The position numbers and the translations under genes are program-made. Of a stretch of 64,000 nt of DNA, positions 1 through 8,817 are shown piece after piece (positions within the stretch are counted from its first letter, which is position 1; every line of letters begins with the position of its first letter). The notes below the pieces were generated by a model that was given only the letters and a program-made list of their open reading frames with translations, was not told the origin of the DNA and did no database searches. This DNA comes from Pseudodonghicola flavimaris. GTDB taxonomy: Bacteria > Pseudomonadota > Alphaproteobacteria > Rhodobacterales > Rhodobacteraceae. The stretch lies in NCBI RefSeq assembly GCF_030164425.1, contig NZ_JASNJD010000005.1, positions 124,001 to 188,000 of the forward strand, in the 5' to 3' direction.

Positions 1-211
1 CGGCGAAGGATCGTTCGACAAGGGGCTGATGCTGACCATCCCGGTCGGCTGGGTGTCTGGCGATTCCACCCAGGAAAATTACGCCACCGTGATCCGGCCG
101 CTGCAACGCGATGGCGGCGCCCGGCTGAAGGTCGCCGGCCGCCTGCACGAAGTTCTGCGAGCGCATCAGCGCCCGGGGCTGAAAAACGGCTGGGGGCGGT
201 TCTGGCGATGA
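1..211 (+). CDS. YjbH-family exopolysaccharide outer-membrane protein, C-terminal fragment
   Basis: Only the last 69 codons lie in the window, read from base 2 to the TGA at 209-211. The fragment contains GEGSFDKGL, a run ending TIPVGW, and RPLQRDGGARL, which resemble the C-terminal strands of YjbH/YmcA proteins, predicted outer-membrane beta-barrels in exopolysaccharide export. The stop overlaps the next start by four bases (ATGA), so it is translationally coupled to the YjbF-like lipoprotein, the usual yjbH-yjbF neighbourhood. An internal ATG at 29 is not a credible start because the frame stays open to the window edge. The fragment is short, so the family call rests partly on context. Confidence 0.7.
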   Translation, partial: GEGSFDKGLMLTIPVGWVSGDSTQENYATVIRPLQRDGGARLKVAGRLHEVLRAHQRPGLKNGWGRFWR

Positions 212-801
212 CAAAATGGCCGCTGATCCTGATCGCCCTGCTCTGCGGCTGCAGCCGCCCCGCCATGCCGGACCTGCGTCAGCAGATCACCCGCGCACAG
301 ATCGACGCCGCCGGCCAGCCGCTGCTGCTGGTGGAAATCCCCGCGTTGCGGAATGCCGCAACGTTGGCCCCCCGCAGCCGGACTGGCGGGGTTACCACCT
401 GGCGATCGCGCGACGATGTCAGCCTGTCGTTCCGCGACGGGCTGGTCGTCGCCACCCGGCGGCTTGGCGACGATCTGATGAGCGCCGAGATCGAAAACAG
501 CTTGCGGCTGCTGCGCGGCCAGACCGACGCCGGGTATGTCCCCCGCTTTCACAGCTATCTCGACGGCGAATATCAGACCCTGTTCCGAAGTTTCCAGTGC
601 CGCGCCGGATCCCGCCGGCCGGAGCGGATCGAGGTGATGGGTCGCCCCCATGCCTCCACCCGGATCGAGGAGGAGTGCCGCGGCCCTGATCTGCGCTTCA
701 CCAATATCTACTGGCGCGGGGCGGATGGAACGATCTGGAAATCCCGGCAATGGATCAGCCCCCGGGTCGGCTACGCCGAAATCGAAAGGCTGCACAGATG
801 A
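208..801 (+). CDS. YjbF-family outer-membrane lipoprotein
   Basis: 197 residues. The N-terminus is a lipoprotein signal (MTKWPLILIALLCGCSRP) with lipobox LLCGC, so the mature protein should be lipidated at Cys15 and held in the outer membrane. The body matches the YjbF/GfcC type: a strand-rich domain with paired basic and aromatic residues and a late YWRGADGTIWKS segment. The family is linked to capsule or exopolysaccharide export, but its biochemical role is not defined. The start ATG overlaps the upstream stop by four bases, and the export lipoprotein gene follows 47 bases after its stop, so the three genes are probably one operon. Confidence 0.75.
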   Translation: MTKWPLILIALLCGCSRPAMPDLRQQITRAQIDAAGQPLLLVEIPALRNAATLAPRSRTGGVTTWRSRDDVSLSFRDGLVVATRRLGDDLMSAEIENSLRLLRGQTDAGYVPRFHSYLDGEYQTLFRSFQCRAGSRRPERIEVMGRPHASTRIEEECRGPDLRFTNIYWRGADGTIWKSRQWISPRVGYAEIERLHR

Positions 802-848
802 GCTTTGGCAAGAGGCGCCCGGCGCCGGCAAGGAACGGAACGACGGAC

Positions 849-2201
849 ATGAAGCTGCACCGCATATTCGCCCTGACCACCCTCATACTCTCCGCCTGCG
901 GGGTCACCTATACCAGCCCCAAGGTACGCGACCAGGCCGCCGGGCTGGCCGTGCGCGAGGTGGCGCTGACCGCCGAAACCGTGCTGGTCGCGAACCGCAG
1001 CCCCTATACCCCGCGGCCGCTGCCGCTGGCCTTTCACCAGAACGCCGGGATGGGCTCCGGGCTGAAGGGGATCGGCGCCCTGCCCGACACCCCCTATGTC
1101 CCTGAGATCAAACCGGAACCTCTGGAACTGCGCGCGCCGCCGCAGGTGACGCCACCGCCCTATCGGATCGGCATCGGCGATGAGGTGCTGCTGGCCACCA
1201 AGGGCACCGGCTCCACCATAGAGGAGCTAACCGGGCTGCTCGCCGCGCAGAACCGGCGCGAAGGCTATACCGTGCGCGACGACGGAGCGATCGCGATCCC
1301 AGACATCGGCCAGATCCAGATCGCCGGGCGCACGTTGGAGGATGCGGAATCCGCCGTCTTCAATGCGCTGGTTGAGCGCCAGATCGACCCGGCGTTTTCG
1401 CTGGAAGTGGCGCAGTTCAATTCGAAACGCGTGGCCGTCGGCGGCGCGGTGCAGTCGCCCCGGCTGGTGCCGATCACCCTGACGCCGCTGACGTTGCACG
1501 AGGCGCTGACGGCCTCCGGCGGCATCTCGCTACGCGACAAGGGCTTCGCCTCGATCCGGATTTACCGCACGGGCGATCTCTATCAGATCCCGCTGCAGAC
1601 CTACCTGCGGTCTTCCGCGCTGCAGAACACCTACCTGCTGAACGGCGATGCGGTCTATGTCGACACCACCTATGATCTTGATCGCGCGGTGGAATTCTAC
1701 CGGCAGAAAATCGACGTCATCAACCTCAGGCGCGAAGCCCGCGCCACCGCCCTGGAGGAATTGCAGGCCGAAGTCGACCTGCGCCGCGGCACGCTGGAGG
1801 AGCATCGCAGCACTTTTTCCAGCCGGCTGGAGCTGGAGGCCGAGCCGCGCGATTATGTCTATGTCACCGGTGAGGTGCGCACACAGAATCGGGTCCCGCT
1901 GCCCTATGAACAGCAAACCTCTCTGGCCGATGTGCTCTATGGCAATGGCGGCTTCCAGACCCGCACTGGCGATGCCGCCCATATCTATGTGCTGCGCAGC
2001 TCGCCGCGGCCTGAGGAATTCGGCGCCGTGACCGCCTGGCGGCTGGACGGGCGCAATGCCGCGACCCTGGCGCTGGCGACGCGGATGCAGATGCGGCCGA
2101 ACGATATCATCTTCGTGCAGGAGCAGCCGATCACCACCTGGGGCCGGGCGCTGGACCAGTTCCTGCCGTCGTTGCTGAATGCCGGGGCGGATGCGCTCTG
2201 A
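849..2201 (+). CDS. Polysaccharide export outer-membrane lipoprotein (Wza/KpsD type, SLBB domains)
   Basis: 450 residues from ATG 849. This start gives a clean lipoprotein signal (MKLHRIFALTTLILSACGV, lipobox LSAC); a longer frame upstream lacks any signal and is less likely. A polysaccharide export domain follows near residues 95-180 (YRIGIGDEVLL, then DDGAIAIPDIGQI), and SLBB-like segments follow (VAVGGAVQSPRLVPI, VYVTGEVRTQNRVPL), as in Wza/KpsD channels that carry polysaccharide across the outer membrane. An alpha-helical insert near 280-330 is rich in Glu and Arg. It is the last gene of the + strand export operon and converges on the LuxR-type regulator across a hairpin. Confidence 0.85.
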   Translation: MKLHRIFALTTLILSACGVTYTSPKVRDQAAGLAVREVALTAETVLVANRSPYTPRPLPLAFHQNAGMGSGLKGIGALPDTPYVPEIKPEPLELRAPPQVTPPPYRIGIGDEVLLATKGTGSTIEELTGLLAAQNRREGYTVRDDGAIAIPDIGQIQIAGRTLEDAESAVFNALVERQIDPAFSLEVAQFNSKRVAVGGAVQSPRLVPITLTPLTLHEALTASGGISLRDKGFASIRIYRTGDLYQIPLQTYLRSSALQNTYLLNGDAVYVDTTYDLDRAVEFYRQKIDVINLRREARATALEELQAEVDLRRGTLEEHRSTFSSRLELEAEPRDYVYVTGEVRTQNRVPLPYEQQTSLADVLYGNGGFQTRTGDAAHIYVLRSSPRPEEFGAVTAWRLDGRNAATLALATRMQMRPNDIIFVQEQPITTWGRALDQFLPSLLNAGADAL

Positions 2202-2213
2202 CCTCTGCGCATG

Positions 2214-2245
2214 GCGGGGCGCGGGGCGAAGCCGCCCGGCCCCGC
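2214..2245. terminator. Hairpin between convergent genes
   Basis: GCGGGGC (2214-2220) pairs with GCCCCGC (2239-2245), with further G/C pairing inside. It fills the 44-base gap between the export lipoprotein and the regulator, which read towards each other. No clear T-run follows on either strand, so its strength is uncertain. Confidence 0.5.
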
Positions 2246-3403
2246 TCATGCCAGCGGCGACATATACTTCAGCGCCTTCCACATGAACTCATAGCGGTTC
2301 GATACGCCGGTCTTGGCGAAAAGGGATTTGATCTGCGACCGCGTGGTCGACAGCTTCACCCCGCGGCTTTCGGAAATCGCCTCCACCGACCGACCCGACA
2401 CCAGCAATTCCCCGACATCCAGTTCGGATCTGGTCAGGCCGAAGATCAACCCCAGAGGATCGATCCGGGCGGTGCCGCACAGGGCCGGGTCGATCAGCAG
2501 GATCAGCGCTTGGTCGGCCTGCAGATCCGCGCCCGGCGCCACCGCCTCCAGCGGCGAAATCGCCAGATAGACCGGATTTGCCGACGGATCCGGCTTCGGC
2601 AGGATGATTTCCCGCATCGGTCTGGCCGGATACTCCGTCGGGGCGGACCCCGCCCCGTATAGAACCGCCGCCTGCAACGCGGCGGAGAGCTGCAGGTCGC
2701 GACAGGCCAGCCGCCCCTCCTCCGTCCGCCAGATCGCACCGCTCTCTGCCAGAATACGTTGCGCCATTCGGTTCGCCAACGTCAGCTGGCCGCTGCGGTC
2801 CACCAGGCAGATGCCGACCGACAGCCTGTCGATCACCCCGGCCAGCGCATCGGTACCGCTCTGCAACGGTGCGAAGGTCCGGTGCAATTCCACCACCTTG
2901 GCGACGTGCGGCGCCACCAGCTTGGCCCGGCGGATGGTGGTCGGCGGAATTTCCCGCATCTCCGCATCCATCATCAGGGTCATCGCCGCGATGGACTCGG
3001 CCGAGGATCCGAGGTTGAAGGCGAAGCGGCGGAAGATCCGGAAGTGCTCCCGCAGGAACTGCACATCGGCGCGCCTGCCCTGCGCGATGAAATCCGGCCA
3101 GACATCCACATCGAAGATGGGCGTCAGCGGAGTGCTGCGCTCGATCACCGCCGCAGCCTGCCGGTCGAACGGGCCGAACTGCTGCACATAGCGCCGGGCC
3201 TGGGCCTGCTGGCCGTCATAGAGACTGCTGCCCCGTCTGGCGCGAAACTGCAGCTCCCCCTCGGCCACGTCGAACAGGATCACCCCGCGCGCCCCGACGA
3301 TCTCCGCCACCGTGTCCAGCGCCGCCATCCAGGATTGGCCCAGCAGGACGCTGGTATAGATCTCCGGCAGCCGGGCGATCGCGTCCAGATCGTTCTTAAT
3401 CAT
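2246..3403 (-). CDS. PAS/LuxR-type (GerE helix-turn-helix) transcriptional regulator
   Basis: 385 residues from ATG 3403; the longer open frame upstream overlaps nothing recognisable. The last 65 residues form a LuxR/GerE DNA-binding domain: LTRSELDVGELLVSGRSVEA, then STTRSQIKSLFAKTGVSNR as the recognition helix. Near residues 188-300 a PAS-like segment (VGICLVDRSGQLTLANRMAQ) suggests a small-molecule or redox sensor rather than an acyl-homoserine-lactone domain. It sits between the export genes and the autokinase/sugar-transferase genes, so control of the exopolysaccharide locus is the natural inference; the ligand is unknown. No response-regulator receiver domain is present. Confidence 0.75.
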   Translation of the reverse strand: MIKNDLDAIARLPEIYTSVLLGQSWMAALDTVAEIVGARGVILFDVAEGELQFRARRGSSLYDGQQAQARRYVQQFGPFDRQAAAVIERSTPLTPIFDVDVWPDFIAQGRRADVQFLREHFRIFRRFAFNLGSSAESIAAMTLMMDAEMREIPPTTIRRAKLVAPHVAKVVELHRTFAPLQSGTDALAGVIDRLSVGICLVDRSGQLTLANRMAQRILAESGAIWRTEEGRLACRDLQLSAALQAAVLYGAGSAPTEYPARPMREIILPKPDPSANPVYLAISPLEAVAPGADLQADQALILLIDPALCGTARIDPLGLIFGLTRSELDVGELLVSGRSVEAISESRGVKLSTTRSQIKSLFAKTGVSNRYEFMWKALKYMSPLA

Positions 3404-3468
3404 GCGTCGTCTTGGCACCGGAGGCTCCCTCCCGGTTGGCATCTGCCGACGGTCGCGACGCCGGCGCG

Positions 3469-5622
3469 CTAGGCCTCGTAATAGCCACGTCCATAGCGCG
3501 AATAGGTCCCATAGCGGCTGCCATAGCCGTAGTACCGCGCCATCCGCTTCGGATCGACCTGCGCCAGAACCACCCCCGTGACCCGAAGGTTGACGCTGGA
3601 AAACTGTCGCAGCGCCTCCTGCACCTGGGCCTTGCTGGTCTTGTCCCAATGCACGCTGAAAATGATCGCATCGGCGGACTGACCGATCACCCGCGCATCC
3701 GGCACCACCAGAACCGGCGGCGTATCCAGCACGATGAAGTCATAGGCCTGCCGCGCCATGCTGATGAAACTGTGGAATTTTTCGGACGAAAACACATCGG
3801 CGGCATTGGCGCTGCTCTTCTCGCCCATCAGCACATCAGCGCCGACCCGTGCATCATGAGAGACCAGTTCCTTCAACGGAGCCTCTCCAGAGAGGGCGGT
3901 CAGCAGCCCCCCCTCGGATCGGGCATCGAAATATTTCGAGAAGGTGCGGCGTCGGATATCGCCCTCGATCAGCAGGACCTTCTTGCCAAGACCCGACAGA
4001 TTCATCGCCAGCGCGATGGCCTGCGTGGTCTTGCCCTCCCCCGGCAGAGAGGATGTCGACATGATCACCTGCGGCGGGGAATCGATGTTGGACAGCAGGA
4101 CCGAGGTTCGCAGATTGCGGATCGCCTCCGCCGCCGCCGAGGTCGGCTTATCCTTCAGATAGGACAGCAGCATCGGTCGCGCGCGGATCGGCAACCGGGG
4201 AATTTCCCCCAAAACCGGCAGCCCGGTGCCGATTTCCAGATCTTCGGCGCTGCGATAGCCATTGTGCATCATCTGCCGCAGCAGGATCGCCCCGGCCCCC
4301 AGCAGCGCGCCGAGGAAGAAGGACAGCCCCAGGATCACCGACCGCCGCGGCGCCACCTGCATCCCGGGGGTCGCCGCCGACAGCACCCGGCTGTCCGCCT
4401 GCTGCAACCCGCGCTGCACCGCGGTTTCCTTCAGGCGCGTCAGCACCGTTTCGTAGAGCACCCGCGTCGCCTCGGCATCGCGTTCGAGCTGCTGCAGCTG
4501 CACCATTTCGGCGGATTGCGCGTCGAACCGTTCCTGCAGCCGTTGATGCGACAGCTCCAGCGCCGCCAGTTGCTGTCGGTTACGCTCCACATCGGTTTGC
4601 AGGCGCGCCGCGATCTGTCGCAAACGGTCTCGCATCCGCTCCAGCAGCGGTCCGGCCTCCATCGTCTGATCCTGCCACAGGCGCGTGATCACAGTGTCAT
4701 CGACCTCTGCCGCGATCTCTGCCGGCGTGCCATCGGCCAGGAGCGCCAACAACCGCTCTGCCCGCACCTCCAGCGCGGCCTGGGTCAGCGACATATCCGC
4801 CATTCGATCCCGCACGTCCTTGGCCTGGATATTGAGCGCCTGCAGAGCCTCCGGACTGATCACGCCAGAAGCCGAGCGCGCCTCCTTCACGGCGTTTTCC
4901 TTCTCTCTCAGCTCCTGCTCCAGCGCGATGGACCGATCGGAGAGCCAGCTGACCGCATTCTCCGTCGCATCGAATTTCAACGCGATCTGATCCTCGATAT
5001 AGAGCCGCGCCAGCGTGTTGGTCAGGGCCGCAGATTTCGCCGGTGTTTCCGTCCGCGCGCCGATTTCGAACACATAGGTGTCATGCAGGTTGGTGGCGGT
5101 GATCGCCTCTCCCAGCTCCGCGACGGTCTGGTTCAGGATATCGGCCGCAGTCGGCGGTGCATCCGGTTCAGGCGCAAGCCCCACCAGGCCGAGAAGCCAG
5201 AACAGACTGTCACGCGGGGAAAATGCCGGCTCTGGCCGCAGCGTCGCGTTGAACTCCGGATCCGCCAGCAGGTCGAGTTCGGCCACAAGCTTCTCCAGCA
5301 GGCTGCGCGACTTGATCACTTCCAATTCGGTCTTCAGCGCCGCGTCATCGGTCGAAACCCCCGACAGCACGCTTTCCAGGTCCACCACTGGCTGGTTCCG
5401 CGCCTGCAGCGCAAGCGTGGTGCTGGCGGCGTATTTCGGCACCGCCAGACCGAAGGCATAGATGGCCCCGGCAACCGTCAGTGCAAAGGCGCAGAGCAGG
5501 ATCGTCCATTTTCCGCGCCAGAGCGTCGCCAGCACCTGAATGAGATCGACGTCATCGCCATCATCGAAAGCTGCCTGCGCGCTTTGATTGATAGATTTTG
5601 CACCGGTATTTTTATCCAGCAT
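3469..5622 (-). CDS. Wzz-type polysaccharide co-polymerase fused to BY-family tyrosine autokinase
   Basis: 717 residues from ATG 5622, preceded by AGGTGG; an in-frame TTG at 5682 is an alternative. The order is: cytoplasmic N-terminus, membrane helix near 30-55, Wzz domain, long coiled-coil periplasmic region, second membrane helix near 410-435, and a cytoplasmic kinase. The kinase has Walker A GEGKTT (about residue 527), A' VLLIEGDIRRR and Walker B FIVLDTPP. The tail carries a tyrosine cluster (RYYGYGSRYGTYSRYGRGYY), the usual autophosphorylation site set. Such proteins control chain length and export of exopolysaccharide. It lies downstream of the sugar transferase on the same strand. The first codons have lower GC than the rest. 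Confidence 0.9.
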   Translation of the reverse strand: MLDKNTGAKSINQSAQAAFDDGDDVDLIQVLATLWRGKWTILLCAFALTVAGAIYAFGLAVPKYAASTTLALQARNQPVVDLESVLSGVSTDDAALKTELEVIKSRSLLEKLVAELDLLADPEFNATLRPEPAFSPRDSLFWLLGLVGLAPEPDAPPTAADILNQTVAELGEAITATNLHDTYVFEIGARTETPAKSAALTNTLARLYIEDQIALKFDATENAVSWLSDRSIALEQELREKENAVKEARSASGVISPEALQALNIQAKDVRDRMADMSLTQAALEVRAERLLALLADGTPAEIAAEVDDTVITRLWQDQTMEAGPLLERMRDRLRQIAARLQTDVERNRQQLAALELSHQRLQERFDAQSAEMVQLQQLERDAEATRVLYETVLTRLKETAVQRGLQQADSRVLSAATPGMQVAPRRSVILGLSFFLGALLGAGAILLRQMMHNGYRSAEDLEIGTGLPVLGEIPRLPIRARPMLLSYLKDKPTSAAAEAIRNLRTSVLLSNIDSPPQVIMSTSSLPGEGKTTQAIALAMNLSGLGKKVLLIEGDIRRRTFSKYFDARSEGGLLTALSGEAPLKELVSHDARVGADVLMGEKSSANAADVFSSEKFHSFISMARQAYDFIVLDTPPVLVVPDARVIGQSADAIIFSVHWDKTSKAQVQEALRQFSSVNLRVTGVVLAQVDPKRMARYYGYGSRYGTYSRYGRGYYEA

Positions 5623-5706
5623 TTCATAACCACCTGTGGCCCGACTGGATTTATTTCTTTCAGTTTTCACTCTGTGCAGCAAGACGATCTCCCAAAATTT
5701 GATGAA

Positions 5707-6384
5707 TTATTCGCCTTGCCGACCGAAAACAGTGATCAAAGTTCTCCAGAATATCCATAATTCAAGGGAAAACCCGGAATTATTGATGTAATATATATCA
5801 GCACGTACTTTCTTCGCCAGAGCCTCGATTCCATGGATATATCCGACCTCGGTCTGCGCCAACCCGCTGATCCCAGGGCGCACCGCATGGCGATGCCGGT
5901 AACCCGGTACGTCGCGCAGGTATTTCCGCGCGTGATGGATGTAATCCGGCCGGGGTCCGATCAAACTCATATCCCCTTTCAGAACATTGATTATTTGCGG
6001 AAGCTCATCGATTCTGAACTTCCGGATCACACGACCCAGCCGGGTGATACGGTCGGTTTCCAGCGGATCGTCGGCGCCGCGACGCATCCTCGTCACCGCT
6101 GTCATCGAGCGGAACTTATACGCCACGAAAGGCTTGCATCCCCGCCCCATCCTGATCTGGGAAAAGATAATATTTCCCGGGTTGGCCAGAGGGTTAAGAA
6201 CAACCAGCGACAGCGCCGCCAGCCCGAGAACCGGCAATAGAAGCAGGCTGAAACAGATATCGAACGCCCGTTTGCAACGACGGAAAACCCCCGACGAGCG
6301 GGCGGCTGGCACGTCCCCGGGCCGGGACTGCGAAAACGGCAGATTCAGATCTGTTGAATTTATATCGAACACGCAAATCTCCAT
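5707..6384 (-). CDS. Initiating sugar transferase (undecaprenyl-phosphate phosphoglycosyltransferase, ExoY/WcaJ type)
   Basis: 225 residues from ATG 6384; a TTG at 6429 would add 15 residues, and neither start has a strong Shine-Dalgarno. One hydrophobic helix (CFSLLLLPVLGLAALSLVVL) follows a KRAFDI motif, then YKFRSM, the LGRVIRKFRIDELPQIINVL block, MSLIGPRPDY and RPGISGLAQ, all hallmarks of bacterial sugar transferases (PF02397). The enzyme moves a sugar phosphate from a nucleotide sugar onto undecaprenyl phosphate, starting repeat-unit assembly on the inner membrane. It is first in a leftward unit with the autokinase, 84 bases apart, and is preceded by the AT-rich control region. Confidence 0.9.
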   Translation of the reverse strand: MEICVFDINSTDLNLPFSQSRPGDVPAARSSGVFRRCKRAFDICFSLLLLPVLGLAALSLVVLNPLANPGNIIFSQIRMGRGCKPFVAYKFRSMTAVTRMRRGADDPLETDRITRLGRVIRKFRIDELPQIINVLKGDMSLIGPRPDYIHHARKYLRDVPGYRHRHAVRPGISGLAQTEVGYIHGIEALAKKVRADIYYINNSGFSLELWIFWRTLITVFGRQGE

Positions 6385-6784
6385 GACAAAAAGCCAGAAC
6401 ATCTGCGTCCAGAAAAATGACAGAAACAAAAACGAGCAACATGATAACGAAAATAATTCACCGCAAGGTGCGTAATTAATAATAAATCAAATCACGATAT
6501 TTCCAGACAAAATCAACAGGATAAAAAATTTAGACATCCGCCGCCGCGACGCCAGCGCCCCTGACAAAAGATCCATCCGCCGTCCTCACGCGAAAATTCA
6601 GAGCACGGCGGGACGAGCTCTCAGCCCACACAGAGAAAATCTATATCAGACCCATCGCCTCGGTAAGGATACAAATCAAATCAAAAAAAGGAATCAGCGC
6701 CACGAAATCGAATCACCTCAGCGCCGCGAGTAATTGAATTTAAATCGATTTGCAGCGCAGTCTTCTTCCAAACCGCAGTCCGTT
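6385..6784. promoter_or_regulatory. AT-rich intergenic control region upstream of the sugar transferase gene
   Basis: About 400 bases without a convincing gene, far richer in A/T than the flanking genes (runs such as TAATTAATAATAAATC and AATTGAATTTAAATCG). It contains an inverted repeat, CACC-GCAA-GGTG (6459-6470), flanked by ATT/AAT, about 75 bases upstream of the sugar transferase start, a plausible operator position. No single promoter stands out because many A/T hexamers occur. It also separates the exopolysaccharide unit from the phosphatase gene, which ends at 6785. Confidence 0.5.
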
Positions 6785-7549
6785 TCAAACGGCAGTCAGA
6801 AAACTGACCTGTCCCGGCGCGATATGCGCAGCTGTCAGCCGGCCGGTGGCATAGGCGCCGGTATCGACCGAAACGACCCCATGCGCCGCGACCGGATCGG
6901 AGACGATCCGATGGCCATGCACCAGCCACAGCCCGTCGCTGCGCGCGATCGCCCCCATCTCAGGATGCCCCCACAACAGCGCCCGGCGGGTCTGCGCGGT
7001 CATCGCGCGTTGCGGATCCGCCCCGGCATGCACCGCCACCACATTGCCGGATTGCCACAGCACAGGCCGCTGCCGCAGCCAGTCCACCAACGGCCCCCCC
7101 ATGGCGGTCGCCAGCTCTTCGGCGGCACGGGCCGCCCGCGCGCCGCTGCTGCGTTCCGTCACCCCCGCCACGCCGAAAGCCGCCAGCGTCTGCAATCCGC
7201 CGTTACGCAGCCAGCTGCGGGCGCGCTCCTCCGGCGTATCGAGAAACTGCAGCAGCATATCCTCATGGTTGCCCATCAGGCAGATCACGGTCCTGTCGGG
7301 GTCCGCGCTCAGCGCCTGCAGGCGGCGCAGCACGGTGGCGCTGTCCTCGCCCCGATCGACGTAATCGCCCAGAAACACCAGGGGAAGGCGGGGATCCAGC
7401 CGCTCCAGCAACCGCTCCAGCAGATCGCTGCGGCCATGAATGTCGCCGACCGCATAGAACGGCCGGTCCGGCGAAACCGGCGGCATCTGCGTCACCGGCC
7501 CGGGATCGCGACCACCACGCAGCCGTCTCAGCCAGGGACCAAGAGGCAT
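6785..7549 (-). CDS. Metallophosphoesterase, serine/threonine protein phosphatase type
   Basis: 254 residues from ATG 7549, which has AAAGGG upstream; an earlier in-frame start at 7579 is weaker. All PPP-family motifs are present: GDIHGR, GDYVDRG, GNHE and LVHGH, which bind two metal ions at the active site. The size and motif spacing match bacterial PrpA/PrpB-like protein phosphatases or diadenosine-tetraphosphatase relatives. The substrate cannot be told from sequence. No signal peptide is seen, so it should be cytoplasmic. It lies 77 bases downstream of queG on the same strand, with a weak spacer, and may be co-transcribed with it. Confidence 0.85.
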   Translation of the reverse strand: MPLGPWLRRLRGGRDPGPVTQMPPVSPDRPFYAVGDIHGRSDLLERLLERLDPRLPLVFLGDYVDRGEDSATVLRRLQALSADPDRTVICLMGNHEDMLLQFLDTPEERARSWLRNGGLQTLAAFGVAGVTERSSGARAARAAEELATAMGGPLVDWLRQRPVLWQSGNVVAVHAGADPQRAMTAQTRRALLWGHPEMGAIARSDGLWLVHGHRIVSDPVAAHGVVSVDTGAYATGRLTAAHIAPGQVSFLTAV

Positions 7550-7626
7550 GAAAACCCTTTCACCCGTTACATCCACCACACCGGCCCGAGCCTAGCCAGC
7601 CCCGGTGCAGAAGAAAAGCACCGGCA

Positions 7627-8673
7627 TCAGCCGGCCAGCCGGGTCAGCGCCCAATGCGCCGCCTCGGCCACGGTGGGATCGGGATCGCCGGTCAGCGCCT
7701 GCGCCGCCGGCCGCAGCCCGGGATCGCCGGAATTGCCGATGGCATAGAGCACGTTGCGCACAAAGCGATCACGCCCGATCCGCTTGATCGGGGAGCCCGA
7801 AAACAGCGCGCGGAAGCCGGCATCGTCCAGCGCCGCCAGATCGGCCAGCGCCGGCGCCTTCAGCACCTCCCGCGCGGCATAGCGGATGTCGCTGGCCGCC
7901 ACCGCGAATTTGTTCCAGGGGCAGGCGGCCAGGCAATCGTCGCAGCCATAGATACGGTTGCCCAGCTTTTCGCGCAGCGGCTCGGGCACCGGGCCCTTGT
8001 GTTCGATGGTCAGGTAGGAAATGCAGCGCCGCGCATCCAGCTGGTAGGGGGCGGGAAAGGCATCGGTCGGGCAGACGGTCTGACAGGCGGTACAGCTGCC
8101 GCAATGGTCGCGCTCGGGCGGATCCGCGGGCAGCTCCAGCGTGGTAAAGACAGAGCCCAGGAACACCCAGTTGCCGAACGCCCGGCTGACCAGGTTGGTG
8201 TGCTTGCCCTGCCAGCCCAGCCCCGCCGCCTGCGCCAGCGGTTTTTCCGGCACCGGCGCGGTATCGACAAAGACCTTCACCTCGCCTCCGGCCTCGGCGA
8301 TCAGCCAGCGCGCCAGCCGCTTCAGCCGTTTCTTGACCAGATCGTGGTAATCCTTGTTCTGCGCATAGACCGAGATCGCCCCCCGCCCCGGTCGCGCCAG
8401 AATGCTGCGCGGATCGTGGTCGGGGGTATAGCTTTCGGCCAGCATGATCACCGACCGCGCCTCGGGCCAGAGTGCATGGGGATCGCCGCGCCAGCTGCGC
8501 CGCTCCTCCATCCAGCCCATCTGACCGTGATACCCCGCCTGCAGAAACGCCTCCAGCCGCGCCGGCACCTCCGGCACATCCCAGGGCCGGCACACCCGCG
8601 CGGCAACGAATCCCTCGGCCCGGGCCTGCGCCAGCACTCTCTGTTTCAGGGGATCGGGTTCTTTCTGGCTCAA
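7627..8673 (-). CDS. queG: Epoxyqueuosine reductase QueG
   Basis: 348 residues. QueG reduces epoxyqueuosine to queuosine in tRNA using cobalamin and two [4Fe-4S] clusters. The cluster motifs are clear: [12 protein letters not shown] and [11 protein letters not shown], with a further Cys in RRCISYLT. The cobalamin-binding N-terminal half includes [11 protein letters not shown] and [14 protein letters not shown]-terminal HEAT-like segment ([17 protein letters not shown]) is typical. The only start preserving the full N-terminus is TTG 8673, with GAGGATATT just upstream; a GTG at 8637 is an alternative. The start region lies inside a dispersed intergenic repeat (see findings). A VUT-family transporter gene linked to queuosine precursors lies at 35.4 kb. 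Confidence 0.93.
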   Translation of the reverse strand: MSQKEPDPLKQRVLAQARAEGFVAARVCRPWDVPEVPARLEAFLQAGYHGQMGWMEERRSWRGDPHALWPEARSVIMLAESYTPDHDPRSILARPGRGAISVYAQNKDYHDLVKKRLKRLARWLIAEAGGEVKVFVDTAPVPEKPLAQAAGLGWQGKHTNLVSRAFGNWVFLGSVFTTLELPADPPERDHCGSCTACQTVCPTDAFPAPYQLDARRCISYLTIEHKGPVPEPLREKLGNRIYGCDDCLAACPWNKFAVAASDIRYAAREVLKAPALADLAALDDAGFRALFSGSPIKRIGRDRFVRNVLYAIGNSGDPGLRPAAQALTGDPDPTVAEAAHWALTRLAG

Positions 8674-8687
8674 AATATCCTCGGGGG
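8662..8687. repeat. Dispersed intergenic element (TTCTGGCTCAAAATATCC type)
   Basis: The run TTCTGGCTCAAAATATCC followed by TCGGGGG resembles the elements at 35266-35297, 31589-31626 and 37595-37631 in having TTCTGGC/TTCTCTGC, an A-rich core and a C/G block. Here it overlaps the queG start region and, on the minus strand, supplies GAGGATATT in Shine-Dalgarno position. Confidence 0.5.
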
Positions 8688-8703
8688 CTGAGCAGGCTTC
8701 CTT

Positions 8704-8726
8704 GAAACGCTCCGGCGGAGCGTTTC
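8704..8726. terminator. Perfect hairpin downstream of the glutathione transferase gene
   Basis: GAAACGCTCC-GGC-GGAGCGTTTC forms a 10-bp stem with a three-base loop. It lies about 90 bases beyond the stop of the glutathione transferase gene, in its direction of transcription, and just upstream of queG. No U-run follows, so it may act as a weak or factor-assisted terminator, or protect RNA ends. Confidence 0.5.
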
Positions 8727-8817
8727 GCCTGCGAGGGGGGGGAGCGGAGCCCCTGCCCGGTCACGGGCAACAGGGGGCAGACAGCCTCCTTGCGAAGGAT
8801 GCCGCCCAACCGCCCCG

